Source: Bradyrhizobium hipponense (GTDB taxonomy: Bacteria > Pseudomonadota > Alphaproteobacteria > Rhizobiales > Xanthobacteraceae). From it: a stretch of 53,125 nucleotides of DNA. The stretch spans positions 1 to 53,125 of the forward strand of contig NZ_VSTH01000039.1 in NCBI RefSeq assembly GCF_008123965.1, written 5' to 3'. The notes under the pieces are model-generated. The model was not told the origin of the DNA and did no database searches. It saw only the letters and a list, made by a program, of their open reading frames with translations. Shown here in pieces: positions 1-7,464 of this stretch. Made by a program: the position numbers and the translations under genes. Numbering within the stretch: the first letter of the stretch is position 1; every line of letters begins with the position of its first letter.

Positions 1-80
1 GGGAGGGGGGTGCCACACGGGGATTCTTTCCATCGCGCACCGCTTCGGTGCATCATCACAACCGGCACTTTTCCTGGGCT

Positions 81-117
81 ACCCCCCTCCCTAGCCCTCC
101 CCCGCAAGGGGGGAGGG
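81..117. repeat. Intergenic inverted repeat (GC-rich hairpin)
   Basis: CCCTCCCCC at 95-103 and GGGGGAGGG at 109-117 form a 9-bp stem with a short loop, inside a C/G-rich tract. It lies just downstream of the GST gene stop at 173 on the minus strand. No T-run follows, so it is more likely an interspersed repeat than an intrinsic terminator. Bases 1-80 show nothing else that I can support. Confidence 0.5.
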
Positions 118-172
118 AACGCACCTCCTTCGGCGCGCTAATCGCGCTAGTCGGGTCTCATTCCATCAGGCT

Positions 173-901
173 TCACGCCGCCTGCCGCAGCGGCGTCCAG
201 GCGAACTCGGGATAATACGTGTCCATCATGCGGTCGACATAGGCAGTGAGGTTTGGAAACCCTTCGGCGCGCTCACGCAGGCGCGATTCGAAGAACGGCG
301 TCAAAATTCCGGCGAGTGCGCCGAACGCGGTCGCATCCATGCCGCTTGGCTTGCTGCCCATCAGATAAGCCTTGTCGCCGAGCTGCACCGAGAGCGCGAA
401 CAGCGAGCGCAAGGCGAGATCGACGTCGTCGTCGGGCGCGTGGCGGCCGAGGCCGGAGAGCAGGTAGTTCTCGGCCACACGGAATTGCGCATCCTCGCGT
501 AATTTTTCGCGATTATGCTCCGGTGCACCGTCGAAGAAATGCGCGGGTCCCTTGGCGAAGTTGACCGGATCGACCCAGCGTGCGCCGACCAGCGCCCAAT
601 AGACGTGGCTCTCGATCATGCGCTCGAACGCCCAAGCCTGCGCACGCTCGGCAAGCGTCAGCCCGGCGTCGAAGTCGAAGCCGTAGCGGCGCTCGATATG
701 AGCACGGATGAAGGTGGAATCGGCCACCGCCTCGCCGCCATCGTCGATGAAGGGCAATTGTCCCTTGGGCGAGGCCGGCGGCATCGCCCGTTCCTTCCGA
801 TACGGCAGTCCCGCCATCTTGAGCTGCACCTCCGTCTTGGTGACGAAGGGGCTGATTTCCGGCAGGCCGAAACCGGTGCCAAAGCCATAAAGTGTGATCA
901 T
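173..901 (-). CDS. Glutathione S-transferase family protein
   Basis: A 242-residue cytosolic GST-fold protein. The N-terminus (MITLYGFGTGFGLPEISPF) is the thioredoxin-like domain, followed by the substrate-domain signature around residues 57-66 (KGQLPFIDDG) and an all-helical C-terminal domain. The reading frame extends further upstream, but ATG at 901 is chosen because AGGAGA sits at normal spacing before it and because the extension lacks GST similarity. The start lies 45 bp from a perfect 26-bp palindrome (946-971) that matches a site upstream of the WYL regulator at 1324, so this gene is a likely regulatory target. Substrate is unknown; several GSTs of this type are annotated only as glutathione-dependent detoxification or isomerase enzymes. 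Confidence 0.88.
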   Translation of the reverse strand: MITLYGFGTGFGLPEISPFVTKTEVQLKMAGLPYRKERAMPPASPKGQLPFIDDGGEAVADSTFIRAHIERRYGFDFDAGLTLAERAQAWAFERMIESHVYWALVGARWVDPVNFAKGPAHFFDGAPEHNREKLREDAQFRVAENYLLSGLGRHAPDDDVDLALRSLFALSVQLGDKAYLMGSKPSGMDATAFGALAGILTPFFESRLRERAEGFPNLTAYVDRMMDTYYPEFAWTPLRQAA

Positions 902-935
902 GCAATTCTCCTGGACACGACAGAGTTGATGGAAC

Positions 936-1211
936 CTATCGGCCGGCTGCTGCCACCATGGTGGCAGCAGCTGTGATATGTTCTGCGAAACGGGCCCCCC
1001 GCCAGGCGCGTCCCATGACATGACGAACGACATGGCGGACCAGCGCATCCGCCGCCTGCGCTACCGCGCGCGTCGCCACGCTCAGGAGCGCAAAGCGGAG
1101 GTCAACGGCCATGAGATCGAGGGACACGAGGCGACCGAACGCCCAGGCGTGCAGCGAAGCCTGGGCCCGCCACAGCGGACCGGCCGCTACGAAATGGGTG
1201 GGAATGATCAT
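936..1211 (-). CDS. Small hypothetical protein (91 aa)
   Basis: An open frame of 91 residues, alanine- and arginine-rich with an amphipathic look (MIIPTHFVAAGPLWRAQASL...). ATG at 1211 is preceded by GAGGA at 7-nt spacing, a good ribosome-binding site; an in-frame TTG at 1217 also exists. It lies between the divergent WYL regulator and the GST gene and would be cotranscribed with the GST. Its last codons are encoded by half of the 26-bp palindrome at 946-971, so the operator lies partly in the coding region. I do not recognise the family. In high-GC DNA it could be a spurious frame; the ribosome-binding site and position are the only support. Confidence 0.45.
   Translation of the reverse strand: MIIPTHFVAAGPLWRAQASLHAWAFGRLVSLDLMAVDLRFALLSVATRAVAQAADALVRHVVRHVMGRAWRGARFAEHITAAATMVAAAGR
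946..971. promoter_or_regulatory. Perfect 26-bp palindrome, candidate operator of the WYL regulator (site 1)
   Basis: Two perfect 13-nt arms meet at CCATGG. The core is GCTGCCA-N6-TGGCAGC (949-968). The same core with one mismatch, GCTGCCA-N6-TGTCAGC, recurs at 1260-1279 in front of the regulator gene. Site 1 lies 45 bp upstream of the GST start, consistent with control of that gene. Confidence 0.6.
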
Positions 1212-1259
1212 GGACAAATCCTCTTCAGTCGAAGCGTTGTCCCGGTATAGAACTCCCCT

Positions 1260-1279
1260 GCTGCCAACATCCTGTCAGC
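1260..1279. promoter_or_regulatory. Candidate operator of the WYL regulator (site 2)
   Basis: GCTGCCA-N6-TGTCAGC, the same spacing and half-sites as site 1 at 949-968 with one mismatch. It lies in the divergent intergenic region, 44 bp upstream of the regulator start at 1324 and 48 bp upstream of the small ORF start at 1211. Autoregulation plus control of the divergent GST unit is the simplest reading. Confidence 0.55.
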
Positions 1280-1323
1280 ATCCACGCGCCGTTTCTTAAT
1301 TCGCCACTGCAAAGAGAATTGTC

Positions 1324-2022
1324 ATGAGACGCGCCGACCGGCTGTTTCAGATCATCCAGGTGCTGAGGCGCACTCGCAAACCGCTGACGGCGGATGCGAT
1401 CGCGGCCGAGCTCGAGACCTCGAAGCGCACCATCTATCGCGACATCGCAACGCTGATCGGCCAGCGCGTGCCGATCCGCGGCGAAGCCGGCATGGGCTAC
1501 ATCCTGGAAAAGGGTTTTGACCTGCCGCCTTTGATGCTGACGCCGGACGAGATCGAGGCCGCGGTGCTGGGGGCACAATGGGTTGCGGGCCATGCCGACA
1601 CGACACTGGCGCGCGCGGCCGAAGACCTGATGGCCAAGATCGCCGACACCGTGCCCGAGCGCCTGCGTCCCTTCGTGCTGGAGCCCGCGAGCCGCGCGCG
1701 GCCGAGCTGGAACAAGGAGCCGGACCGCCTCGACATGGCACGTACGCGTACCCAGATCCACGAAGGCAAGAAGATCATGCTGCGCTATCGTGACGAGCAG
1801 GGCCGCCCGAGCGAGCGCATGATCTGGCCGATTTCGGTCGGCTATCTCGAAGCGGTCCGCCTGCTTGCGGCCTGGTGCGAGCTGCGCAGCGATTTTCGCA
1901 GCTTCCGCACCGACCGCGTGGTGGATGCGACCTATCTCGACGAAAGGTATCCGGAGCGGCGCGACGTGCTGCGCGCGAAATGGCGGCAGAGCCTGGTCTG
2001 GGGCCCGCCGAAGGATACGTGA
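1324..2022 (+). CDS. YafY-type HTH/WYL-domain transcriptional regulator
   Basis: A 232-residue DNA-binding regulator. Residues 1-55 form an HTH_11-type winged helix (RADRLFQIIQVLRR, then the recognition segment ETSKRTIYRDIATL), the hallmark of YafY/DeoR-like proteins. A linker and a WYL-type ligand-sensing domain follow (about 130-215; PISVGYLEAVRLLAAWCELR then FRSFRTDRV). The family usually controls an adjacent, often divergent gene in response to a small molecule or nucleic acid ligand. Here the divergent unit is the small ORF and GST, and matching palindromes lie before both. The stop is followed after 2 nt by the next start, so the cysteine-cluster gene is translationally close and probably cotranscribed. 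Confidence 0.9.
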   Translation: MRRADRLFQIIQVLRRTRKPLTADAIAAELETSKRTIYRDIATLIGQRVPIRGEAGMGYILEKGFDLPPLMLTPDEIEAAVLGAQWVAGHADTTLARAAEDLMAKIADTVPERLRPFVLEPASRARPSWNKEPDRLDMARTRTQIHEGKKIMLRYRDEQGRPSERMIWPISVGYLEAVRLLAAWCELRSDFRSFRTDRVVDATYLDERYPERRDVLRAKWRQSLVWGPPKDT

Positions 2023-2024
2023 CG

Positions 2025-2351
2025 ATGGACGAGACACCCACCATCGATCTTTCGAGCTGCTGTCAGAGTTGCGGCGCCTGTTGCGGCTATTCGGCGAACT
2101 GGCCGCGCTTCTCGACCGAGAGCGATGAGGAGCTTGCGGCGATCCCGGAAAAGCTCGTCAACGAACGTCAATCGGGCATGCGTTGCGCGGGCGACCGTTG
2201 TTCGGCGTTACAGGGAGAGATCGGAAAATCGACCGCCTGCGGCGTCTACGCCGTGCGGCCAGAGGTATGCCGCACCTGCATGCCTGGCGATGCCGAATGC
2301 GCGATGGCGCGGCGGAAATTCGGGCTGCCGGCCATCGAGGCGGCTAGCTAG
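2025..2351 (+). CDS. YkgJ family cysteine-cluster protein
   Basis: A 108-residue protein with an N-terminal CCQSCGACC cluster (residues 12-20) and a second set (CAGDRC, CGVYAVRPEVCRTC) followed by a last Cys. This matches the YkgJ/CxxCxxCC family, putative zinc- or iron-binding proteins of unknown role. ATG at 2025 is chosen because it lies 2 nt after the regulator stop and gives the family's usual length; the frame is open farther upstream inside the regulator gene, which is only a shadow. Operon context with a WYL regulator gives no clear function. Confidence 0.85.
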   Translation: MDETPTIDLSSCCQSCGACCGYSANWPRFSTESDEELAAIPEKLVNERQSGMRCAGDRCSALQGEIGKSTACGVYAVRPEVCRTCMPGDAECAMARRKFGLPAIEAAS

Positions 2352-2432
2352 CGCATGATCCGGAAATGTGTGCAGCGGTTTTCCGGCAAGACGATGCGCC
2401 AACAAATATCCTAAGCCGTGATCGATCGCGCT

Positions 2433-2831
2433 TTAGGCCGGAACGGCTTCCGCGATCTCATCGTCGAACTCGTCCTCGAGCGGTGCAAGCACCGAGAGCG
2501 GCTTGGTCGACAGCGTGATCGGCTTGCGGCCCCCCGACAGCGATGGTGCCGATTTCGCCGCGCCCCCGCGCGACAGCGCGTAGAGCGTCGAGCCAACGCG
2601 GCCGCCGCTCTCGATCAGATCGCGCTCGGCGCAGCTTGCGGCGATCGCGACGGCCAGCGAGTGCAGATGGCTGCGGCGATAGCAAAACAGCGCCAGCATG
2701 GCGCGGACGTCGGGGGCAACAGTCTCAACCAGCCTCGGCAGGCCGCCTTCATTGGCGCGATACATCTCGCCAAGGAGTTCGTCGCGGACCGGGCAGAAAT
2801 CGCTTTCATAGGCGTCGCGGCTTGAAAACAT
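2433..2831 (-). CDS. Hypothetical protein (132 aa)
   Basis: ATG at 2831 has GGAGAA at good spacing. The protein starts MFSSRDAYESDFCPVRDELL and contains a helical segment (VAPDVRAMLALFCYRRSHLHSL) and a disordered acidic C-terminus (LEDEFDDEIAEAVPA). It has no signal peptide or clear membrane segment. I do not recognise a named family; helix-rich composition and a ribosome-binding site support it as real. Confidence 0.65.
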   Translation of the reverse strand: MFSSRDAYESDFCPVRDELLGEMYRANEGGLPRLVETVAPDVRAMLALFCYRRSHLHSLAVAIAASCAERDLIESGGRVGSTLYALSRGGAAKSAPSLSGGRKPITLSTKPLSVLAPLEDEFDDEIAEAVPA

Positions 2832-2966
2832 TGCAGTTCTCCTCGATGCCGAAGATGCAGCGCAATTCTCTAATGAAAGGTTAACCACGCCGCCCGGTAG
2901 TCACCCGGGGGCCTTGCGCCCTGTCCGGGAATGAGTAGTCGGGGCGGACGCTTCCCGTGGCCTATC

Positions 2967-3075
2967 CTTCGAGACGCCCGCCTTGGGCGGGCCCTCAGGA
3001 TGAGGTCTTCTCGCTGTGAGATCGTCGACCCTCATGGTGAGGAGCGCCGCCTTCGGCGCGTCTCGAACCATAAGG
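2967..3075. repeat. Interspersed palindromic repeat, CCTTCGAGACGC type
   Basis: The tract CCTTCGAGACGCCCGCC...CTCAGGATGAGG is followed by CCTCATGGTGAGGAGCGCC...GCGTCTCGAACCAT, so the outer and inner segments are roughly inverted copies. This is a frequent Bradyrhizobium intergenic repeat. It occupies most of the gap between 2831 and 3105. Confidence 0.7.
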
Positions 3076-3104
3076 CCGAGCACGCGGCGAAATTCGGCCA
3101 AGCC

Positions 3105-3506
3105 TCAGTTCGCAGCCATGAAAATGGAGAGGCCGAACCCGGTGAGATGGTGCAGCGCCTGGTCGACGCCGATCAGGGTCCAGAACCAGGGATGCTCCTG
3201 GTTGACGCCGAAATTGGCCGAGACCAGACCTTTGGCCCGGTCGATCGTGATGTGAATCGCGAAATCGATCACGGCCACGAACCAGAATCTGGGCGCGACG
3301 ATCAGGATCAGCAGCAGCGCAACGGCAAAGTGAATCAGGCAGTGCACGAGCAACGGCAGGGCCCAGCCGTGCCTCTGGTCCTTGCCGTGCGCCATCCAGG
3401 CAGTTTGCAGCACGAAATCGGCTATGATGTGCTTGAAACTGAGCAGCAACATCCAGCCAATGAGCGCTTCAACGGGAATCGCCGATGACAGGGGTGGAAA
3501 CGACAA
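3105..3506 (-). CDS. DUF3307 domain-containing membrane protein
   Basis: A 133-residue integral membrane protein. The segment LLLSFKHIIADFVLQTAWMA is the DUF3307 core, with a second conserved block (IDFAIHITIDRAKGL). Three to four hydrophobic helices are visible. The proposed start is TTG at 3506 because GAGGG lies 7 nt before it and the length then fits the family; an internal ATG at 3452 is the alternative, and a TTG at 3575 is less likely. Function of the family is unknown. Confidence 0.75.
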   Translation of the reverse strand: MSFPPLSSAIPVEALIGWMLLLSFKHIIADFVLQTAWMAHGKDQRHGWALPLLVHCLIHFAVALLLILIVAPRFWFVAVIDFAIHITIDRAKGLVSANFGVNQEHPWFWTLIGVDQALHHLTGFGLSIFMAAN

Positions 3507-3852
3507 GCTGACGCCCTCATTGACGTGACAAGAAAAATTGGAGCGTTCAGCGCAACTTCTTCTTGGACCGGTCAAATCGCCGGGACCTGTGATTTATGAC
3601 ATCTCCCGCGGCGGAATGCAGCCGGGGGAACCGGAAAATCGCCAACTGTGGCTAAACGGCGATAGGACGACCAACCGCCGCGGCGCGTCAAGTAAGGTTA
3701 CCCTCGGCTCGAAATTTGCATTCCCTCCCCGGAGCGCTATCATCTCCAGGTAGAGGATTATCGTCCTTTTTTCAGACGCTTACGAATATTTGAGCGCATG
3801 GACCGGCAAACCGGCGGCGCTCGCCATCCAGAATTAAGGGCAGAGTGCTGCC

Positions 3853-5283
3853 ATGAGTACTGAAGGCCCGACAATATCGACCGAGCAGCCGTCGCGGCGC
3901 CCCAAGGTTATCAAGACCAATCAGCAACAAGTCTTGCTATACGTCGTGCTGACCCTGCTGCTGTCGCTTGCCACCGTCTGGGCCGGCCGCACGCTGGTGC
4001 ATAGTTCAGAGACGCTGACCTTTGCCGTCGGCGCCCCCAACAGCGACGAAGCGCTGTTCGCGGCCAAGCTCGCCACCGTCTTGAAGAACAACGCCTCGCG
4101 ATTCCGGATCAAGCTCGTCAACAACCCTGACAATGCCAAGGCGGTCGCTCAGTTCGACCGCAAGCAGGCCGATCTGGCCATCCTGCGCACGGATGCCAAG
4201 GTGCCGCCGCGGGCGCGCACGCTGGCGATCCTGGAGCACGACCTCGTGCTCCTGCTCGGTCCCGGCAACAAGAAGATCAAATCGCTTGCCGAACTGAAGA
4301 AGAAGAAAGTCGCGGTCCTCGCCCAGAACGAATCCTCGCTCGCCTTCGTGCGCAGCATCCTCGACATTCCTGAGGGGCCCGATGCCGCAAAGATCCAGAT
4401 GGCGCCGCAGGGCGCAACACTCGATAAGCTGTTTGCGCCGGGAAGCGGCTTTGGCGCGGTGGTCGGCATCGTCCACGCCTCCAGAGCGGTGCGGGACAAG
4501 GCTTATGAACAGGCCGCCAGGCGCGGCGGCTTCACGCTGAATGCCATCGACGAAGCCAAGGCGCTGGCACGCAAATTCCCCGGCATTTCCGCCGAGACAC
4601 TGACGGCGGGCACGCTGTCTGCATCACCTGAGATTCCCGACGACGATCTCGACACGATCGGGCTCGAATGGCTCCTGGTGGCGCAATCCAAGATGTCCCT
4701 GACAACAGCCGGAGAGCTCGCGCGCATCGTCTACGAGAACAAGTCCGAGCTCGGGCTCGACAGCGGCTTTGCCACCAGGATCGAGCCGGCCTCGGTCGAG
4801 AAGGACGCCTATGTGATGGCGCATCAGGGGGCCGCCGACTACATCAACGACGACACCAAGTCGTTCATGGATAAATATAGCGACCTGATGTATCTCGGCG
4901 CCGCAGCGCTCAGCGTCATCGGCTCGATCTTCGCCGCGATCTACGCCAAGATCACCAGGATCGCGCCGGAGAAGGCCAGCGAGCTCTCCACCGCCATCCT
5001 CGACATCGGCGAACGCATCGAGCACGCCCATTCGCTGGATCAGCTCGAATGTCTCCAGGACGAGCTCGAAGGCATCTTGCGCGGCGCCGTCATAGGACTG
5101 CGCGACGGCACAATCAGTACCGACGGGCTCGACACCTTCAAGCTCGGCTACGAGTTCGTCCGCGATGAGATCGGGATGCGCCGCGACTACCTCAAACGCC
5201 ACGCCAGCGAGGCCGAAAAAGCTGCCTCTCCCTCGCACGACGACACCAACGTCGTGGTGGTGAAGACCGCTCAGAGTGCCTGA
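3853..5283 (+). CDS. TAXI-family solute-binding-like protein with two membrane anchors
   Basis: A 476-residue protein related to TAXI-type TRAP transporter binding proteins. An N-terminal transmembrane helix (about 27-45, VLLYVVLTLLLSLATVWAG) precedes a periplasmic binding domain (about 55-330) with the typical SLAELKKKKVAVL and late GLEWLLVAQ segments. A second transmembrane helix follows (about 344-366, YLGAAALSVIGSIFAAIYA), then a cytoplasmic helical tail of about 110 residues. Classical TAXI proteins are secreted and partner with DctQM permeases; none is encoded here, so it may act as a membrane-bound sensor rather than a transporter part. The 277-bp upstream gap (3576-3852) shows no gene. 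Confidence 0.8.
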   Translation: MSTEGPTISTEQPSRRPKVIKTNQQQVLLYVVLTLLLSLATVWAGRTLVHSSETLTFAVGAPNSDEALFAAKLATVLKNNASRFRIKLVNNPDNAKAVAQFDRKQADLAILRTDAKVPPRARTLAILEHDLVLLLGPGNKKIKSLAELKKKKVAVLAQNESSLAFVRSILDIPEGPDAAKIQMAPQGATLDKLFAPGSGFGAVVGIVHASRAVRDKAYEQAARRGGFTLNAIDEAKALARKFPGISAETLTAGTLSASPEIPDDDLDTIGLEWLLVAQSKMSLTTAGELARIVYENKSELGLDSGFATRIEPASVEKDAYVMAHQGAADYINDDTKSFMDKYSDLMYLGAAALSVIGSIFAAIYAKITRIAPEKASELSTAILDIGERIEHAHSLDQLECLQDELEGILRGAVIGLRDGTISTDGLDTFKLGYEFVRDEIGMRRDYLKRHASEAEKAASPSHDDTNVVVVKTAQSA

Positions 5284-5403
5284 CCTATCGTCTGCAGAGC
5301 TTGGGCCCGGACCAACGGGCCTTTCTGATGGGATCGCCGCCCGGAACTCAGGAACCGTGCCGATTTGCAACCGTTGGCTCACGGCACAACCGGAGAACGC
5401 ACC

Positions 5404-5622
5404 ATGCGTATGCTCCTTCTTGTCCTCCTCACGGGAATACTGGTTGCGGTCGGTTATTTCGCCTATTCGGCCATGACGGTCGAGGGCGAGCCGATTCCGA
5501 CGCAAGGGTATGTGGCTTTGGCCCTCGGCGCAGGGTTCTCCGTGATCGTCGGCGTCGGGCTCATGGTGCTGCTGTTCTTCAGCAGCCGCCGCGGCTACGA
5601 CGAGCCGCCACATTTCAAGTGA
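5404..5622 (+). CDS. Small two-helix membrane protein (72 aa)
   Basis: ATG at 5404 follows GGAGAA at proper spacing. The protein has two hydrophobic helices, residues about 2-20 (RMLLLVLLTGILVAVGYFAY) and 33-57, and a short basic/polar tail (SSRRGYDEPPHFK). It probably sits in the inner membrane. Family not recognised. It is convergent with the DUF6537 gene, with only 4 bp between stops. Confidence 0.7.
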   Translation: MRMLLLVLLTGILVAVGYFAYSAMTVEGEPIPTQGYVALALGAGFSVIVGVGLMVLLFFSSRRGYDEPPHFK

Positions 5623-5626
5623 CGGT

Positions 5627-6523
5627 TCAGCCCAGCGCCGCCACAGCCGCCTCACCAAGTGTCCGTGCCCTGATCCTGGCAATGGCACGCTTCAGCGCCA
5701 CCTGCTGGCGGTCCGGCTCGGCTGCGGCGCGGGCCTCGGCCATCGCGCCGGCGAGATCATCAAGCGGCAGCGCGCCGTCGAAGGTCGGCTTCGCCAGACC
5801 GTCAATGATGGCATGCCAGTCCGCGAGCCCGTGGCGGTAGGGATCGCCATGGCCGGTGATCATGTTGGCGCTGTCGATGATCGCCGGCACTGCCTGCGGC
5901 TGCTTGACCAGCGCGCGCGAGATCATGTGCAGCCAGCGTTCGACCCAGGCCCGCTCCTCGGCATAACGAATCGAGAACAACCGCCAGCGCTTCAGTGCGG
6001 CCTCCAGCTTCAGACGCCGGATTCCGATCCAGCTCGCGTTCGAGAAACGGATCGAGACCCGCCGGTGGCGCCATCCGATCATATCGAGTGCGTCGAGCAT
6101 CGGCTCGCCGGCAATCGCCGGCAGCGCGCCGATCAACTCGTCGAAGCGGAATTTCCTGACCTCGACCGATGGCGGCTTGCCATCGGCAAGCTCCATCAGC
6201 TTCAGCTGCGCGATCCGGATCGGATCCTCATAGGCCATCCGCATCGCCATCAGGCGTGCGATATCGCGCAGCGCGCACTCGTCGTTACCGAGGCGGCCGA
6301 CGAAACGGCAGACCCGGTCGACATAGAGCTGGGCATAGCTCGTGCCCTGATATTCGGTGAGCAGATGAATGCCGTCGCTGACGGCGAGCGCCGCGGCTTC
6401 GGGCAGCCCCTCGGGCAGGAATGGCGGCGTATCGTCCTCTTCTCCGATGATGTCCTCGAAGAGGTAACGGAGCGAAGCCAGGATGCCGTCGTCGTTCGAC
6501 ACGCGATCAATTCCCTCAAGCAA
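5627..6523 (-). CDS. Stand-alone DUF6537 protein (C-terminal part of indolepyruvate oxidoreductase beta-like proteins)
   Basis: From about residue 55 on, the protein strongly resembles the C-terminal DUF6537 region of the long-form indolepyruvate:ferredoxin oxidoreductase beta chains (segments YAQLYVDRVCRFVGR, ARLMAMRMAYEDPIRIAQLKL, ERAWVERWLHMISRALVKQP, KPTFDG). The N-terminal gamma-type oxidoreductase domain of those proteins is absent; in its place are about 50 acidic residues. The start is TTG at 6523, 9 nt after the upstream gene's stop, or GTG at 6502, which has GAGGGA before it. It is probably cotranscribed with the cyclic-nucleotide-binding gene upstream. Assignment to DUF6537 is from memory of the family; whether the free-standing form is common needs a search. 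Confidence 0.7.
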   Translation of the reverse strand: MLEGIDRVSNDDGILASLRYLFEDIIGEEDDTPPFLPEGLPEAAALAVSDGIHLLTEYQGTSYAQLYVDRVCRFVGRLGNDECALRDIARLMAMRMAYEDPIRIAQLKLMELADGKPPSVEVRKFRFDELIGALPAIAGEPMLDALDMIGWRHRRVSIRFSNASWIGIRRLKLEAALKRWRLFSIRYAEERAWVERWLHMISRALVKQPQAVPAIIDSANMITGHGDPYRHGLADWHAIIDGLAKPTFDGALPLDDLAGAMAEARAAAEPDRQQVALKRAIARIRARTLGEAAVAALG

Positions 6524-6532
6524 GGCGAGGCC

Positions 6533-7204
6533 TCAAACCGGCTTCGGTCCTGTCGTCGCCATCGCTGCGCTCTGCTGCGCCAGCCGCTGCTCCAGCGTGT
6601 TGAGGTTCTGGAACAGGCGCGCGCTTGCAAGCCGCAGGAAGTAGAAGCCGAAGGCCGGGTTCTGCACGTAGAGCTCCTCGACCTTGTTATAGCCGACGCT
6701 GAGGACGATTCCGGGCTCGACGCATTCGAGCGTCTGGGTGCGGGTGTTCGACGGCGAAAGCATGCCGAGCTCGCCGACGATGGCGCCGACCGGCAGCTCG
6801 ATTCCGGATTCGACCAGGCGGAAGCGGCCGCTGACGATATAGGCCATGTCCTCGGCCTTCTCGTCTTTGTAGAACAGAACCTCGCCGGCCTTGTATTTGC
6901 GCTCGATCATGAATGGCTTCAGCCAGTCCATCGAGAGGTCGGAATTGACCGACTTGCGGACGTCGCGCACGAGTTGGAGCATCTGATGCAGGCGATAGCC
7001 GTTGAGCGCGAGCACCACGGTCTGCACGCCAATCACCAGATAATTATGCGCGGGGATGGCGGTCGCGATCAGGACGAGATTGGTGAGAATGCCGAACACG
7101 CGCAGCGGGATCATCGTCCGCATGGTCGTGGTGGCCACCACGAACACCGAGGCGAACAGGGCGCCGGCGGTTCCTGCGTGCTCTGCGATATGTGATGTAT
7201 CCAT
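6533..7204 (-). CDS. Membrane protein with cyclic-nucleotide-binding domain (Popeye/Crp-like)
   Basis: A 223-residue protein with three N-terminal hydrophobic helices (about 11-26, 33-51, 55-70) and a cNMP-binding beta-roll (about 93-180). The phosphate-binding cassette has GELGML (144-149) and Arg155, which are the expected ligand contacts. No DNA-binding helix follows, so it is not a Crp-type regulator; the arrangement resembles Popeye-domain proteins. ATG at 7204 is chosen because the longer frame adds a low-complexity stretch without homology; the ribosome-binding site is weak. It is divergent from the cyclic-nucleotide-gated channel gene at 7465. Confidence 0.8.
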   Translation of the reverse strand: MDTSHIAEHAGTAGALFASVFVVATTTMRTMIPLRVFGILTNLVLIATAIPAHNYLVIGVQTVVLALNGYRLHQMLQLVRDVRKSVNSDLSMDWLKPFMIERKYKAGEVLFYKDEKAEDMAYIVSGRFRLVESGIELPVGAIVGELGMLSPSNTRTQTLECVEPGIVLSVGYNKVEELYVQNPAFGFYFLRLASARLFQNLNTLEQRLAQQSAAMATTGPKPV

Positions 7205-7464
7205 CGGGCCAACAACCTTGAATGAATGGAGCGGGCTCGCCGGGGCGAGAAGGCCCGACATCGCGGCCGCGCATCCCATATATGGGGAAACCGCGCGGCT
7301 TGTCTGTGATTTGGCTCATTGGATGCGCGGATTCCGCCCCTCACGGCGGTCCGGCACGGCAGCCCACCGCGCGTCGTTGACGACCTCGGCCCGGGCGGGC
7401 ACTTTGGCACCAACATCCCAGCCGGGACCTCAAATGCCACCCAAAGACCGGGCCGCCTTCGCGC

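Noticed and set aside
5813..7195. 460-residue plus-strand open frame opposite the DUF6537 and cNMP-binding genes
   Set aside because: It is a shadow of two real minus-strand genes; its composition (runs of Asp, His, Gln, Arg) is typical of antisense frames in high-GC DNA and it crosses the gene boundary.
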